A stretch of DNA of 64,000 nucleotides from Panopea generosa (Eukaryota > Mollusca > Bivalvia > Adapedonta > Hiatellidae), in the NCBI GenBank assembly GCA_029582155.1, contig CM055908.1, forward strand, positions 20,251,406-20,315,405, given 5' to 3'. Within the stretch, counting starts at the first letter, position 1, and every line of letters starts with the position of its first letter. The notes under the pieces are model-generated. The model had not been told where the DNA came from. It did not search any database and worked only from the letters and a program-made list of their open reading frames with translations. Made by a program: the position numbers and the translations under genes. Positions 26,076 to 35,587 of the stretch are shown here, in pieces.

Positions 26076-26673
26076 AATATGTAGGCAATACATTGTGACT
26101 GTAATGTGACGATCAAGTCGTGTCACAAGATTTAAAATCAATTTACATGCTTTTAAATATGACCCACTTTTTAATTGCTATTTGTGTCAGCTATTTTGTT
26201 TATAATGATATGATCTATTGTTGTAAAAAAAACATAGGAGTAATCTTCAAATACCAAAATTTTCACATTACACTTTTCAAACAACTATTCTTATATCTAT
26301 TACAAATGTACTTAAACCCATTGTTACTTTAAATCAAATAGTGTGCCCAATTTCATACACCATTGAGTTTAACTGAAACATACTTAAAGGGGAACGCAAC
26401 CATGTGTATAAAACAGGATAATATGACTAGCTATGAGTTCAGCTTTCTATTAAAAGTATCAATATGCATAAATTCGAGTCCATAAAGATATATCAGCTTG
26501 TTTTGTAACGGTCATTTTCGCACATCGACTTTGTGGTTGAAGTCGCCATATTGGACAACTGCGTGACGTCACAACTGCATTTCCGTTTCAAAACAAAATT
26601 AATTTATACGCTACAGCAGATATAGTAACATGCAATTATAGTCACCGTTAAAAATACTTGCAAGAATAATAAA

Positions 26674-26851
26674 ATGGATTTTAATAACGGAGAAGGATAT
26701 GTGGCCTACAACTTTGAACCAGAATTTTCGGAAGCAGAGTTAAATGAATTAGAAAATGAGAGAAATAGTGAGACGGCACAGTCGTTCACACATGTGAAAG
26801 ATTTTTGCAGCTGCGAAGAACTGTGTACATAATGATGCCTTCGTTTGTCGA
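26674..26851 (+). pseudogene. P2X7 C-terminal-like domain relic, 5' half
   Basis: A frame starting at ATG 26674 reads MDFNNGEGYVAYNFEPEFSE and runs 52 codons to a stop at 26830. YxFEPExSExEL is typical of the many stand-alone invertebrate genes carrying the cysteine-rich domain of the P2X7 receptor tail. The domain's CxC...C...MP...E...CC signature continues across small frame breaks: CSCEELC, then MMPSFVE in the next frame, then CCRC after the SINE at 26853. Function is not known for these genes; this copy is broken. Confidence 0.5.
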
Positions 26852-26852
26852 A

Positions 26853-27111
26853 GCCGGGCCTGATTAGCTCAGTTGGTTACGTGTCTGACTATCAATCCAG
26901 GGGTCGTGAGTTTGAATCCCCCGCCTGGCAACAGTCTCCGTGATGATTGATATACGACATAGTGTCTCATTACCATTCGTTATCAGTTACTTGCGGAGAT
27001 GGGGTGTGCTCGAGTACTGGTTAATACCAGGAAACAGTGGTCAGGTTAACTGATTGTCTGTTAGCCCTCGATGGCATAAAAATGACGCTAAATATTCAAT
27101 CAATCAATCAA
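26853..27111 (+). mobile_element. tRNA-derived SINE with 12-bp target duplication
   Basis: The head is CTGATTAGCTCAGTTGGTTA (A box) and GTGAGTTTGAATCCCCC (B box). The core has CAGTTACTTGCGGAGATGGG and TGTTAGCCCTCGATGGCATA, with a tail of CAAT units. TCGTTTGTCGAA at 26841-26852 and TCGTCTGTCGAA at 27112-27123 form a near-perfect target duplication. It interrupts the P2X7-C-like relic. Confidence 0.88.
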
Positions 27112-27298
27112 TCGTCTGTCGAAATGCTGCAGATGCAATGACCTTACTGTTGGAAATTTAGAAGATTTAGAATGTATCATAGAAATAATACAGAGAAACA
27201 CAGCAATGTCTTGTGAAGCTTTCACCCAAAAAGTTGATAACAGTCACACCGATCATGTACCTGAGATCAAACCTGAAACCCATGAATTACAAGTCTGA
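27112..27298 (+). pseudogene. P2X7 C-terminal-like relic, 3' half
   Basis: From 27119 the frame reads SKCCRCNDLTVGNLEDLECI onward for 59 codons to a stop at 27296. The CC pair sits where the second cysteine pair of the P2X7-C signature should be. Read without the SINE it follows the MMPSxVE motif at 26832-26852. Downstream similarity is too weak to name. Confidence 0.4.
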
Positions 27299-27492
27299 CA
27301 TCTTATCATGTAGCCTGAAATTGATGATTGAATTTTAAAATATTAAAATTACCCTTAGCTTGATAAAGAAATCAAAAGTAATTTTTGCGGTCAGTGTTGA
27401 TGTAGATCCAGGAGAGCCTGCACATTATGCTGTACTATCAGGGTATATACTGTTTGCTACTTAGTTAATAGATTATCAAAAATCACTATTCA

Positions 27493-27550
27493 CCCCCCCC
27501 CCCCCCCCCCCCCCCCCCTTTCTGCCCTTTTTTTTTTTTTTTTTTTTTTT
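27493..27550. repeat. Poly-C (26) and poly-T (23) tracts
   Basis: An unbroken run of 26 C at 27493-27518, nine bases, then 23 T at 27528-27550. The minus strand G run can form quadruplexes; true lengths are likely uncertain in assembly. Confidence 0.95.
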
Positions 27551-27614
27551 AATTTTTGTTTTGTATTAAATTGAATACTCTGCCCAATTTTAATTTTGTA
27601 ACCGGCCAAAAGAC

Positions 27615-28990
27615 CCTCACCGACCCAGACACTTGCTACGAATGATCAACATAACATGACGACATGTTGCGAGTAAAACGGTCAAGGTCACAATTTGAGT
27701 TTGTTTGACAACACTTTGAGTTTGAGTGAGATTTCATTAACTTTGTCATGCATAGATCCCGTACCTCAAAGGTCAAGGTCACAATTTGAGTTTGTTTGAC
27801 AACACTGAGTCTGTGAGATTTCCTGTCTGACCTGTAACTTTGTCATGCACAGATGGATTTTATAAATACTTGCTACAAATGATCAACATAAAATGACGAC
27901 GTGTCGTAAGACCCATACCCATACCTCAAAGGTCAAGGTCACACGTTGAGTTTGTTAGACAACATTTTCAGTCTGTTTGAGATTTCGTGTCTGGCCTGTA
28001 AAAGTGCAAAAAAGGATTTTGTTAATACTAGCTACAAATGATCAACATAGCCTGATGATGTGTTGCATGTTACACCCAGAAAGGTCAAGATCACAATTTT
28101 GACTTTGTTTAATGACACTTTCAGTCTGATTGTGATTTCGAGTTTAAAAAGTGGGGCGCCCCAAGGCGCTTCCATGGATATAATATCAAGACATTGTATA
28201 GCGCTAGCATGCAGTGATAAGTAAGAGCATCCTGGGGCCCTACTGTGGAGGAAAGTGATAGATGGATTTCAAAATCATTCGGCTCAATTGATTAACATGA
28301 CAGGATGGTGTGCTGCCTGTAAGACCCAGACCCATATCTTAAAGATCACATTTTAAGCTTCCCTGGACGAAGTCCAAGGAGAGCTATTGCCATGACCCTG
28401 CCGGCATCATCAGCGTTGTCTTTAGACACCCAGGTTAAAGTTTTGCGCTTAAGTTTAAGATATCTATGTAACCATTCATTGGATGTGAATGAAACTTGCA
28501 TGTGTGTTCACCATCATCAATGGAACACACAGAGATAAGAACCATAACTCTGGATTGCATTTTTGCACAGTTATGGCCCTTTTTGGACTTAGACACCTAG
28601 CGGCAAACTTTGTTGTCTTCAGAAAACTCTTGTAAGTTTGTTTGACAACCCTTCCGAATCTGTTTGAGATTTCGTGTCCAATCTGTAACTTTGTCATACA
28701 TGGATGGATTTCAAAAACACTTTGCTCAAACTATCAAGCTAACATGATGATGTATTGCCCCTAAGACCAAGAATTGTATCTCAAAGGCTAAGGTCACACT
28801 TCAGTCTTTTTGAGATAATGAGTTTGGTCTGCTACTTACATTGAGGGATTGTAAAATAACTTGACACAAGTGATCAACATGTCATGATGCGTTGGTGCAA
28901 TAATCAGATCTATACATCAGGTGTCAAGTTCAATTTCACACAAAGGTCAAGGTCAATTCCTTTCTTTAATACATGTTATTTTCAAAGACC
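27615..28990. repeat. Tandem family with AAGGTCA, 150-160 bp units
   Basis: Diverged tandem copies share ACAAATGATCAACATAAC, GACGTGT, AAGACCCAGACCCATACCTC, TCAAAGGTCAAGGTCACA and ATTTCGTGTCTGGCCTGTAA. Key words recur near 27682, 27773, 27933 and 28084. A different block (about 28360-28630, starting AGCTTCCCTGGACGAAGTCC) is embedded in it. The same family recurs at 51170-52160. Confidence 0.8.
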
Positions 28991-29317
28991 ACTTGCCGGG
29001 TGAGGGCATGTGACAAGTTTACAATTTTTGGGCATTACAATATTAGAAAAAGTATTTAATATAATACATGATAATTCTTTCACATTAGCTTTAATGGTCA
29101 TGTGTCACACAATATTGACATTGTACTTGTTTTTATTTTCAGGACAGATTTTGCCCCCACAAGTCTTTTGGTTGCCATCATGCTTCTGATGAATGCTTAA
29201 GGTAGGAATGTCTTCCACTTTTTTTTCTTGAATTTGGGAAAATATTCACTAATAACGACAGGAAAAATGGTGGCTTCAGCTGTTTAGTTGTTAAATTTCC
29301 CTGTAGTTTATGAAGGG

Positions 29318-29490
29318 TCCTCTGTGGCTGAGTGGTCTGAGGTGCTGTCTTAAGATCAGCTACTTCTCACTGTTAGGGTCGTAGATTTGAGTCATACTCA
29401 CTCTAAAAATCTTTGTGAGAAAGCTTGCCAGTTACTTGGTTCTACTCAGGATTCATTCTGAGGTCTTTCTCCACCAATAAAAGCCCAATT
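29318..29490 (+). mobile_element. tRNA-derived SINE (Leu/Ser-like head)
   Basis: GTGGCTGAGTGGTCTGAGGT (A box), CGTAGATTTGAGTC (B box), GCCAGTTACTTGG, then CTCCACCAATAAAAGCC. It runs straight into the next dispersed repeat. Confidence 0.7.
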
Positions 29491-29912
29491 GGTTCTGGCT
29501 AAGAATAGAATCACTGTCGATCTCTGCAGAGGGGTAGGAATCCTCCGAATGGGTGTCATGTTCATTTTATCATTTTTTGTCATGTTTACTTTTGTGGTTA
29601 AATTATCAACCCTGTGTGGTTCCAGGGAGCCATGAGTGATGGCAAGAATAGGATCACAATGGCTTGTTGTAAGAAGCGACAAATTGAGTAATATGATAGA
29701 ATTTGCTGAAACTCTGCAGTTCTGCAGGTATAAAGGTTCTAGGTTCATTCTGCATATTCATTTGTTGATGTGTTTTTTTTAATCTGTTTGTTAATTTGTT
29801 GTTTTTGTACATGTAGAGTGAACCTGGAATCTTCCTTCCTGTTGGCGTCGAATAACCAATAATGTGATGGTACACCGTAAAACCCTATTCATTCATTCAT
29901 TCATTCCACCAA
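29490..29912. repeat. Dispersed repeat, about 420 bp (copy 2)
   Basis: Collinear with 22760-23185. It ends TAAAACCCTATTCATTCATT with several CATT units, a poly-tail-like end that suggests retroposition. It seems inserted in the SINE: the SINE tail phrase CCACCAATAAAACTGG resumes at about 29905. Confidence 0.75.
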
Positions 29913-29987
29913 TAAAACTGGATTTTTCATAATATAACCTAAAAATGGCATTAAACCTTGTTAAAAAATGATTTGAGTATTATTTGT

Positions 29988-32900
29988 AAGAGTGTTGTTT
30001 TTTATATTGAAATGTGTGAATTGTTGGTGAAAGTGTTATTTTATATTTGGGACTGTGTGTTATGTTGTTAGGTGTTGTTTTGTATTAGGGATTATGTGCA
30101 TTGTATGTTGAAGAGTTGTTTTGCATTTGGGAACATGTACATTGTTGGTGAGAGTTGTTTTGCATTTGTGAATATGTACATTGTTGGTGAGAGTTGTTTT
30201 GAATTTGGGAATATGTGTATTGTTGGTGAAAGTGTTGATTTGTATTTAGGACTATGTGTATTGTTGTTGAGAGTGTTATTTTATGTTTGGAATATGTGTA
30301 TTGTTGGTGAGTGTTGTTTGTATTTTGGAATATGTGCATTATTGGTGAAAATGTTGTTTTGTATTTTGGAATTTGTGCATTGTTGGAGGGTGTTGTTTTG
30401 TTTTTGGATATATGTGTATTGTTGGTGAGAGTGTTGCTTTGTATTTGGAAATATATGCATTGCTGGTGAGTGTTGTTTTGTATTTGGAAATAAATGCATT
30501 GTTGATGACTGTTGTTTTGTATTTATGAATGTGTATTGTTGATGAAAAGGTTGTTTTGTATTTGGGAATATGTACATTGTTAGTGAGAGTGTTGTTTTGT
30601 ATTTGGAAATATATGCATTGTCGGTGAGTGTTGTTTTTTATTTAGGAATGTGTATTGTTGGTGAGAGTGTTGTTTTATATTTTGAAATATATACATTGTT
30701 GGTGAGTGTTGCTTTTTATTTGGAAATATATGCATTGCTGGTAAGAGTTGTTTTGTATCTGTGAATATGTGCATTGATGGTATGTGTTGTTTTGTATTTA
30801 CGAATGTGTATTGTTGGTGAGTGTTGTTTTGTATTACAGACTATGTGCATTGTTAGTGAGAGTGTTGTTTTGTATTTGGAACTATGTGCATTGTTGGTGA
30901 GAGTGTTGTTTTGTATTTTGAGCTATGTGCATTGTTGATGAGTGTTGTTTTGTATTTTGGAATATGTGTATTGTTGGTAAGTGTTGTTTTGTATTTGGGA
31001 ATACGGAGATTGTTGGTGAGAGTGTTGTTTTGTATTTGCGACTATGTACATTGTTGGTGAGTGTTTTGTATTTGTGAATATGTGCATTGTTGGTGAGTGT
31101 TTTGTATTTTGGAATATGTGTATTGTTGGTGAGAGTGTTGTTTTGTATTTGGGACTATGTGCATAGTTGGTGAGTGTTTTGTATTTGTGAATATGTGCAT
31201 TGTTGATGAGTGTTTTGTATTTTGGAATATGTGTATTGTTGGTGAGAGTTGTTTTGTATTTGGGAATATGTACATTGCTGGTGAGTGTTTTGTATTTGGA
31301 ACTATGTGCATTGTTGGTGAGGGTGTTGTTGTGTATTTTGAACAATGTGCATTGTTGGTGAGTGTTGTTTTGTATTTTGGAATATGTGTATTGTTGGTAA
31401 GTGTTGTTTTGTATTTGGGAATACGGAGATTGTTGGTGAGAGTGTTGTTTTGTATTTGCGACTATGTGCATTGTTGGTGAGTGTTTTGTATTTGTGAATA
31501 TGTGCATTGTGGTGAGTTTTTTGTATTTTGAAATATGTGTATTGTTGGTGAGAGTGTTGTTTTGTATTTGGAACTATGTGCATTGTTGGTGAGGGTGTTG
31601 TTGTGTATTTTGAACAATGTGCATTGTTGGTGAGTGTTGTTTTGTATTTTGGAATATGTGTATTGTTGGTAAGTGTTGTTTTGTATTTGGGAATACGGAG
31701 ATTGTTGGTGAGAGTGTTGTTTTGTATTTGCGACTATGTGCATTGTTGGTGAGTGTTTTGTATTTGTGAATATGTGCATTGTGGTGAGTTTTTTGTATTT
31801 TGAAATATGTGTATTGTTGGTGAGTGTTTTGTTTTGTATTTTGTAATGTTTGCATTGTTGGTGAGAGTGTTGCTTTGATTTTGGAAATATATGCATTGAT
31901 GGTGAGTGTTGTTTTGTATTTGTGAATATGTGCATTGTAAGTGAGTGTTTTTTTGTATTTACGAATGTTTATTGTTGTTGGGTGTTTTGTATTTGTGAAT
32001 ATGTGCATTGTTGGTGAGTGTTGTTTTGTATTTGGAATATGTGTACTGTTGGTGAGTGTTGTTTTGTATTTTTGGACTATGTGAATTGTTGGTGAGAGTG
32101 TTGTTTTGTATTTTGGAATATGTGTATTGCTGGTGATAGTGTTGTTTTGTATTTTGGAATACATGTATGTGTATTGTTGGTGAGAGTGTAGTTTTGTATT
32201 TGGGACTATGTGCATTGTTGGTGAGTGTTTTGTATTTGTGAATATGAGCACAATTGGTGAGTGGTGTTTTGTATTTAGAATATGTGCATTGTTGGTGAGA
32301 ATGTTGTTATGTATTTGGGAATATCAACATTGTTGGTGAGTGTTGTTTTGTTTTTAGAAATATGTGTATTGTTGTTCAGAATTGATTTGTATTTGGGAAT
32401 ATGTACATTGTTGATGAGAGTATTGTTTTGTATTTTGGAATATGTGTATTGTTGGTGAAAATGATGTTTTCTGTTTGGGAATATGGACATTGTTGGTGAG
32501 AGTGTTGTTTTGTATTTGGGACTACGTGTATTGTTGGGAAGTGTCATTTTGTATTTGGGAATATGTGTATTGTTGGTGAGAGTGTTGTTTTGTTTTTGGG
32601 CATATGTTTGTTGTTGGTGAGAGTGATGTTTTGTATTTGAGATGTGTGTTGTTGGTGAGTGTTGCTTTGTATTTGGGTACATATGTATTGTTAGTGAGTG
32701 TTGTTTTGTTTTTGGGAACATGTGTTTTATTGGTGAAAGTGTTGCTTTATATTCGGGAATGTGTGTATTTTTGGTGAGATATGTGTTGTTGGTGAGAGTG
32801 TTGTTTTGTATTTGGGGATAATAATGTGTATTGTTGGTGAGAATGTTGCTTTGTATTTGGGACTTTGCGTATTGTTTGTGAGTGTTGTTTTGTATTTTGG

Positions 32901-33118
32901 AATATGTGTATTGTTGGTGAGAGTGTTGATTTGTATTTTGGAATATGTGTATTGTTGGTGAGATAGTTACTTTTTATTAGGAAATATATGCATAGTTGGA
33001 GAGTGTTGTTTTGTATTTAGGAATATGTGTACTGTTGGTGAGTGTTATTTTGCAAATGGGAATATGTGCATTGTTGGTGAGTGTTGTTTTGTATATGGGA
33101 ATATGTTCATTGTTGGCG
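29988..33118. repeat. Megasatellite unit 1: 41-bp minisatellite array
   Basis: About 75 copies of a 39-43 bp unit, consensus GTGTTGTTTTGTATTTGGGA, then ATATGTGTATTGTTGGTGAG. Larger internal blocks of several monomers are repeated too (30905-31090, 31350-31510 and 31640-31795 share the ATACGGAGATTGTTGG variant). The plus strand is almost free of C. Open frames of up to 225 codons with repeating NNTHIPKYK appear on the minus strand only because the unit has few stops. Confidence 0.95.
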
Positions 33119-34010
33119 AGCAAACAGTTTTACAAGGTTGTACATTATACAAATTACTCTTGATCAACCCAGCTGTACAAGGATGTACATTATTCAAATC
33201 ACTCTTGGTAAACCAGTTGTATAAGGATGTACATTATGCCAATCACTCTTTGTAAACTAGTTGTACAAGAATGAATGGTGAAGAAAAGGCTGAATATTTT
33301 GTGTTGAGCTAAATATATGTGATGTTGGTGAGAGTGTTTATTATTTTGTGTTGAAAAAAATGTGTGGTGTTTGGGAAATGTTTGTTTTTTTTGTGTTGAA
33401 AATAATATGTGTGATTTTGGTGGAGAATGTTTGTACGTTTTGCAAATCGCTCTTGATAAGTCAGCTGTACAAGAATGTACATCATACAAATCACACCTGA
33501 TGCTGTACAATGATGAACATTATACAAATCACTCTTGATCAACAGGAAGAAATGACTGAAAACCTTTTGTATTGTTGAGATTGTGTTTTATGTTTAGAGA
33601 CAAATTTATATGTTTGGAAGTGTTTTACTTTGTGTTGGGTATGATGTATATATATTTTTTAGAGGCTTCAGTGTTTTGTATTTAGAGAGATATGTGATTG
33701 TGATGTCTGGGAGAGTGTTTGTTGTTTTCTTATTAGAGAGATATATGTGATATCTTGGAGAGTGTTTGTTATTTTGTGTTTAGAGAGATATATGTGATGT
33801 CTGGGATAGTGTTTGTTGTTTTGTATTTAGAGAGATATTTGTGATGAGATATATATGTGATGTCTGGGAGAGTGTCTGTTGTTTTATGTTGGATGAAATT
33901 ACTGTGATGTTGGGGAAAATGTTGGATAATTTTGTGTTGAGCAAATGATGTGATGTTGGGGAGAGTGTTGATTTTTGTTTGGAGAAAGATATTGTGATGT
34001 GTATCTTCCT
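33119..34010. repeat. Unit 1 spacer: GTACA-rich and GT-rich repeats
   Basis: First, degenerate copies of GATCAACCCAGCTGTACAAG, then GATGTACATTATACAAATCAC (about 41-44 bp). Then a GT-rich part with GTGTTTGTTGTTTTGTATTT, then AGAGAGATATATGTGATGTC, GGGAGA, about 46 bp. The second monomer resembles the 41-bp unit of the neighbouring array and is probably an old relative. Confidence 0.85.
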
Positions 34011-35587
34011 TTGAACACTTCCATCCTGATGGTTATCTCAAAACAGACGACATGATGTATCATAACTGGAACAATTTCCACACTGGTGGTCATCATACAG
34101 CATACGGGATGGTGTGTCATCTCTGAAACACATTCCACATTGGTGATAATCTCAAAACAGATGACATGATGTATCATAACTGGAACAATTTCCACACTGG
34201 TTGTCATCAAACAGCAAACAAAGATTGATGTTGGTGATTAGTTGTTGCAGTAGCCAGTAGTGCAGCGATGAGGTATCTTGACAGGATTGGATTATTACAT
34301 CAGTGAACATAGAGGTCACATAGTGGACAATATTATGTATTATCTCAGGAGCACTTTCAACTTTGGTGGTCGTCATACCACAGACATGATTCCACACTAG
34401 TGGTCATCATACAGCAGAAGGCATGGTGTATCGTCGCTTGAACAATATCCACACTGGTTGTCATCAAACAGTAGACAGCATGATGTCTCGGATCTCTTGA
34501 ACACATTCCAAGCTGAATGTCATCACACAGTAGAGGACATGATGTTTCACCTGAGGCACACTCGCTTCACTGATGTATATGATGTGATATTGTAATACTG
34601 GGGATGGAGAAATGACATTATTTACTACATAAATGTGATGTGTAACTACAACAAAAGGATAGACAAATTGACACTCTCTATCACAGAAATATCCCACGCG
34701 ACTACACCATTGGAATAGGAAGAATGTCACCGACTACTTCTGAACCATAATGTGGAATTACAGCACTGATTTAGAAGGATTGTTGCACTGTGCACTAGAA
34801 GTATGATTTGAAAGCTCAACATTTGGACAGAAACATCGCCATTTTCTGACACAGAAATATGATGCGAAACTACAACACTTGGGCAGCAAATTGATCAAAC
34901 TGTAACACAGAAGTAAGGGAGACAGTAGCAATTGGCCCATTGCTTAATGTTTCATATAAATACTCTTGTGTTAAAGATTGATTAACTTATTGTCCATGTG
35001 TTGCAGTCTCGCATCATATTTCCATGCTAGAGAGAGGCAATATTACTATCCTTGTGTTGAGCTTCCAAATTATACTTCTAGTGCACAGTGCGACAATCCT
35101 TTTGTATTAGTGCTTTAGTTTCATATTATGGTTCTGAGGCAGTGAGTAACGATCTTTTTGTTCCAATGGTGTAGTCTCCTAGCATACTTCTGTGATAGAA
35201 AGTGTCAATTTGTCTAACCTTTTGTTGTAGTCACCTATCATGCTTCTGTGGTCGATAATGGTATTTCTTCAGCCCTACTGCTACAATATCACATTATAAA
35301 CATCAGTGAAGCTAGTTTGCATCAGATGAAACACCATATCCTCTGCTGTGTGATGACAATCAGTATGTAATGTTGTTTTTCGCTGATAATTTTCATCTGA
35401 CGGGTTCCACCTTTCTTTCCGAGTCCCTGGCCCCATTTATGGACGCAAGGATTGATGTTGGCGAATCGTTGTTGCAGTAGCCAGTAGTGCAGCGATGAGG
35501 GAACTTGACAGGATTGGATTATTACATCAGTGAACATGGAGGTCACACAGTGGACAACAAGATGTATTATCTCTGGAGAAAGTTCCA
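34011..35587. repeat. Unit 1: 57-bp repeats and large imperfect palindrome
   Basis: First, diverged copies of a unit of about 57 bp (TTTCCACACTGGTGGTCATC, ATACAGCAGACATGATGTAT, CATCTCTGGAACA). Then an inverted repeat: the left arm about 34490-34940 and right arm about 34990-35370 share, in opposite orientation, TCTAGTGCACAGTGC, TTCCAATGGTGTAGTC and AAGTGTCAATTTGTCTA. The end (35450-35575) is a direct, slightly changed copy of 34225-34350. Minus-strand frames here (YVTSMFTDVIIQSCQ etc.) are by-products. Confidence 0.85.

Noticed and set aside
26853-26935. Functional tRNA gene
   Set aside because: A and B boxes are good but the anticodon arm and acceptor stem do not fold cleanly, and it continues into a SINE core with a CAAT tail and target duplication.
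31574-32251. 225-codon frame in the first array
   Set aside because: Same minisatellite artefact; neighbouring frames in all phases show the same words.
29988-33118. CRISPR-like array of regular repeats
   Set aside because: No unique spacers. Monomers are directly adjacent and diverged, in a eukaryotic context.
34152-34730. Minus-strand frames (MFTDVIIQSCQ, VVVTHHIYVVNN) repeated in five units
   Set aside because: They recur because the DNA block recurs. They differ by stops and frameshifts between units and have no codon bias or known domain.
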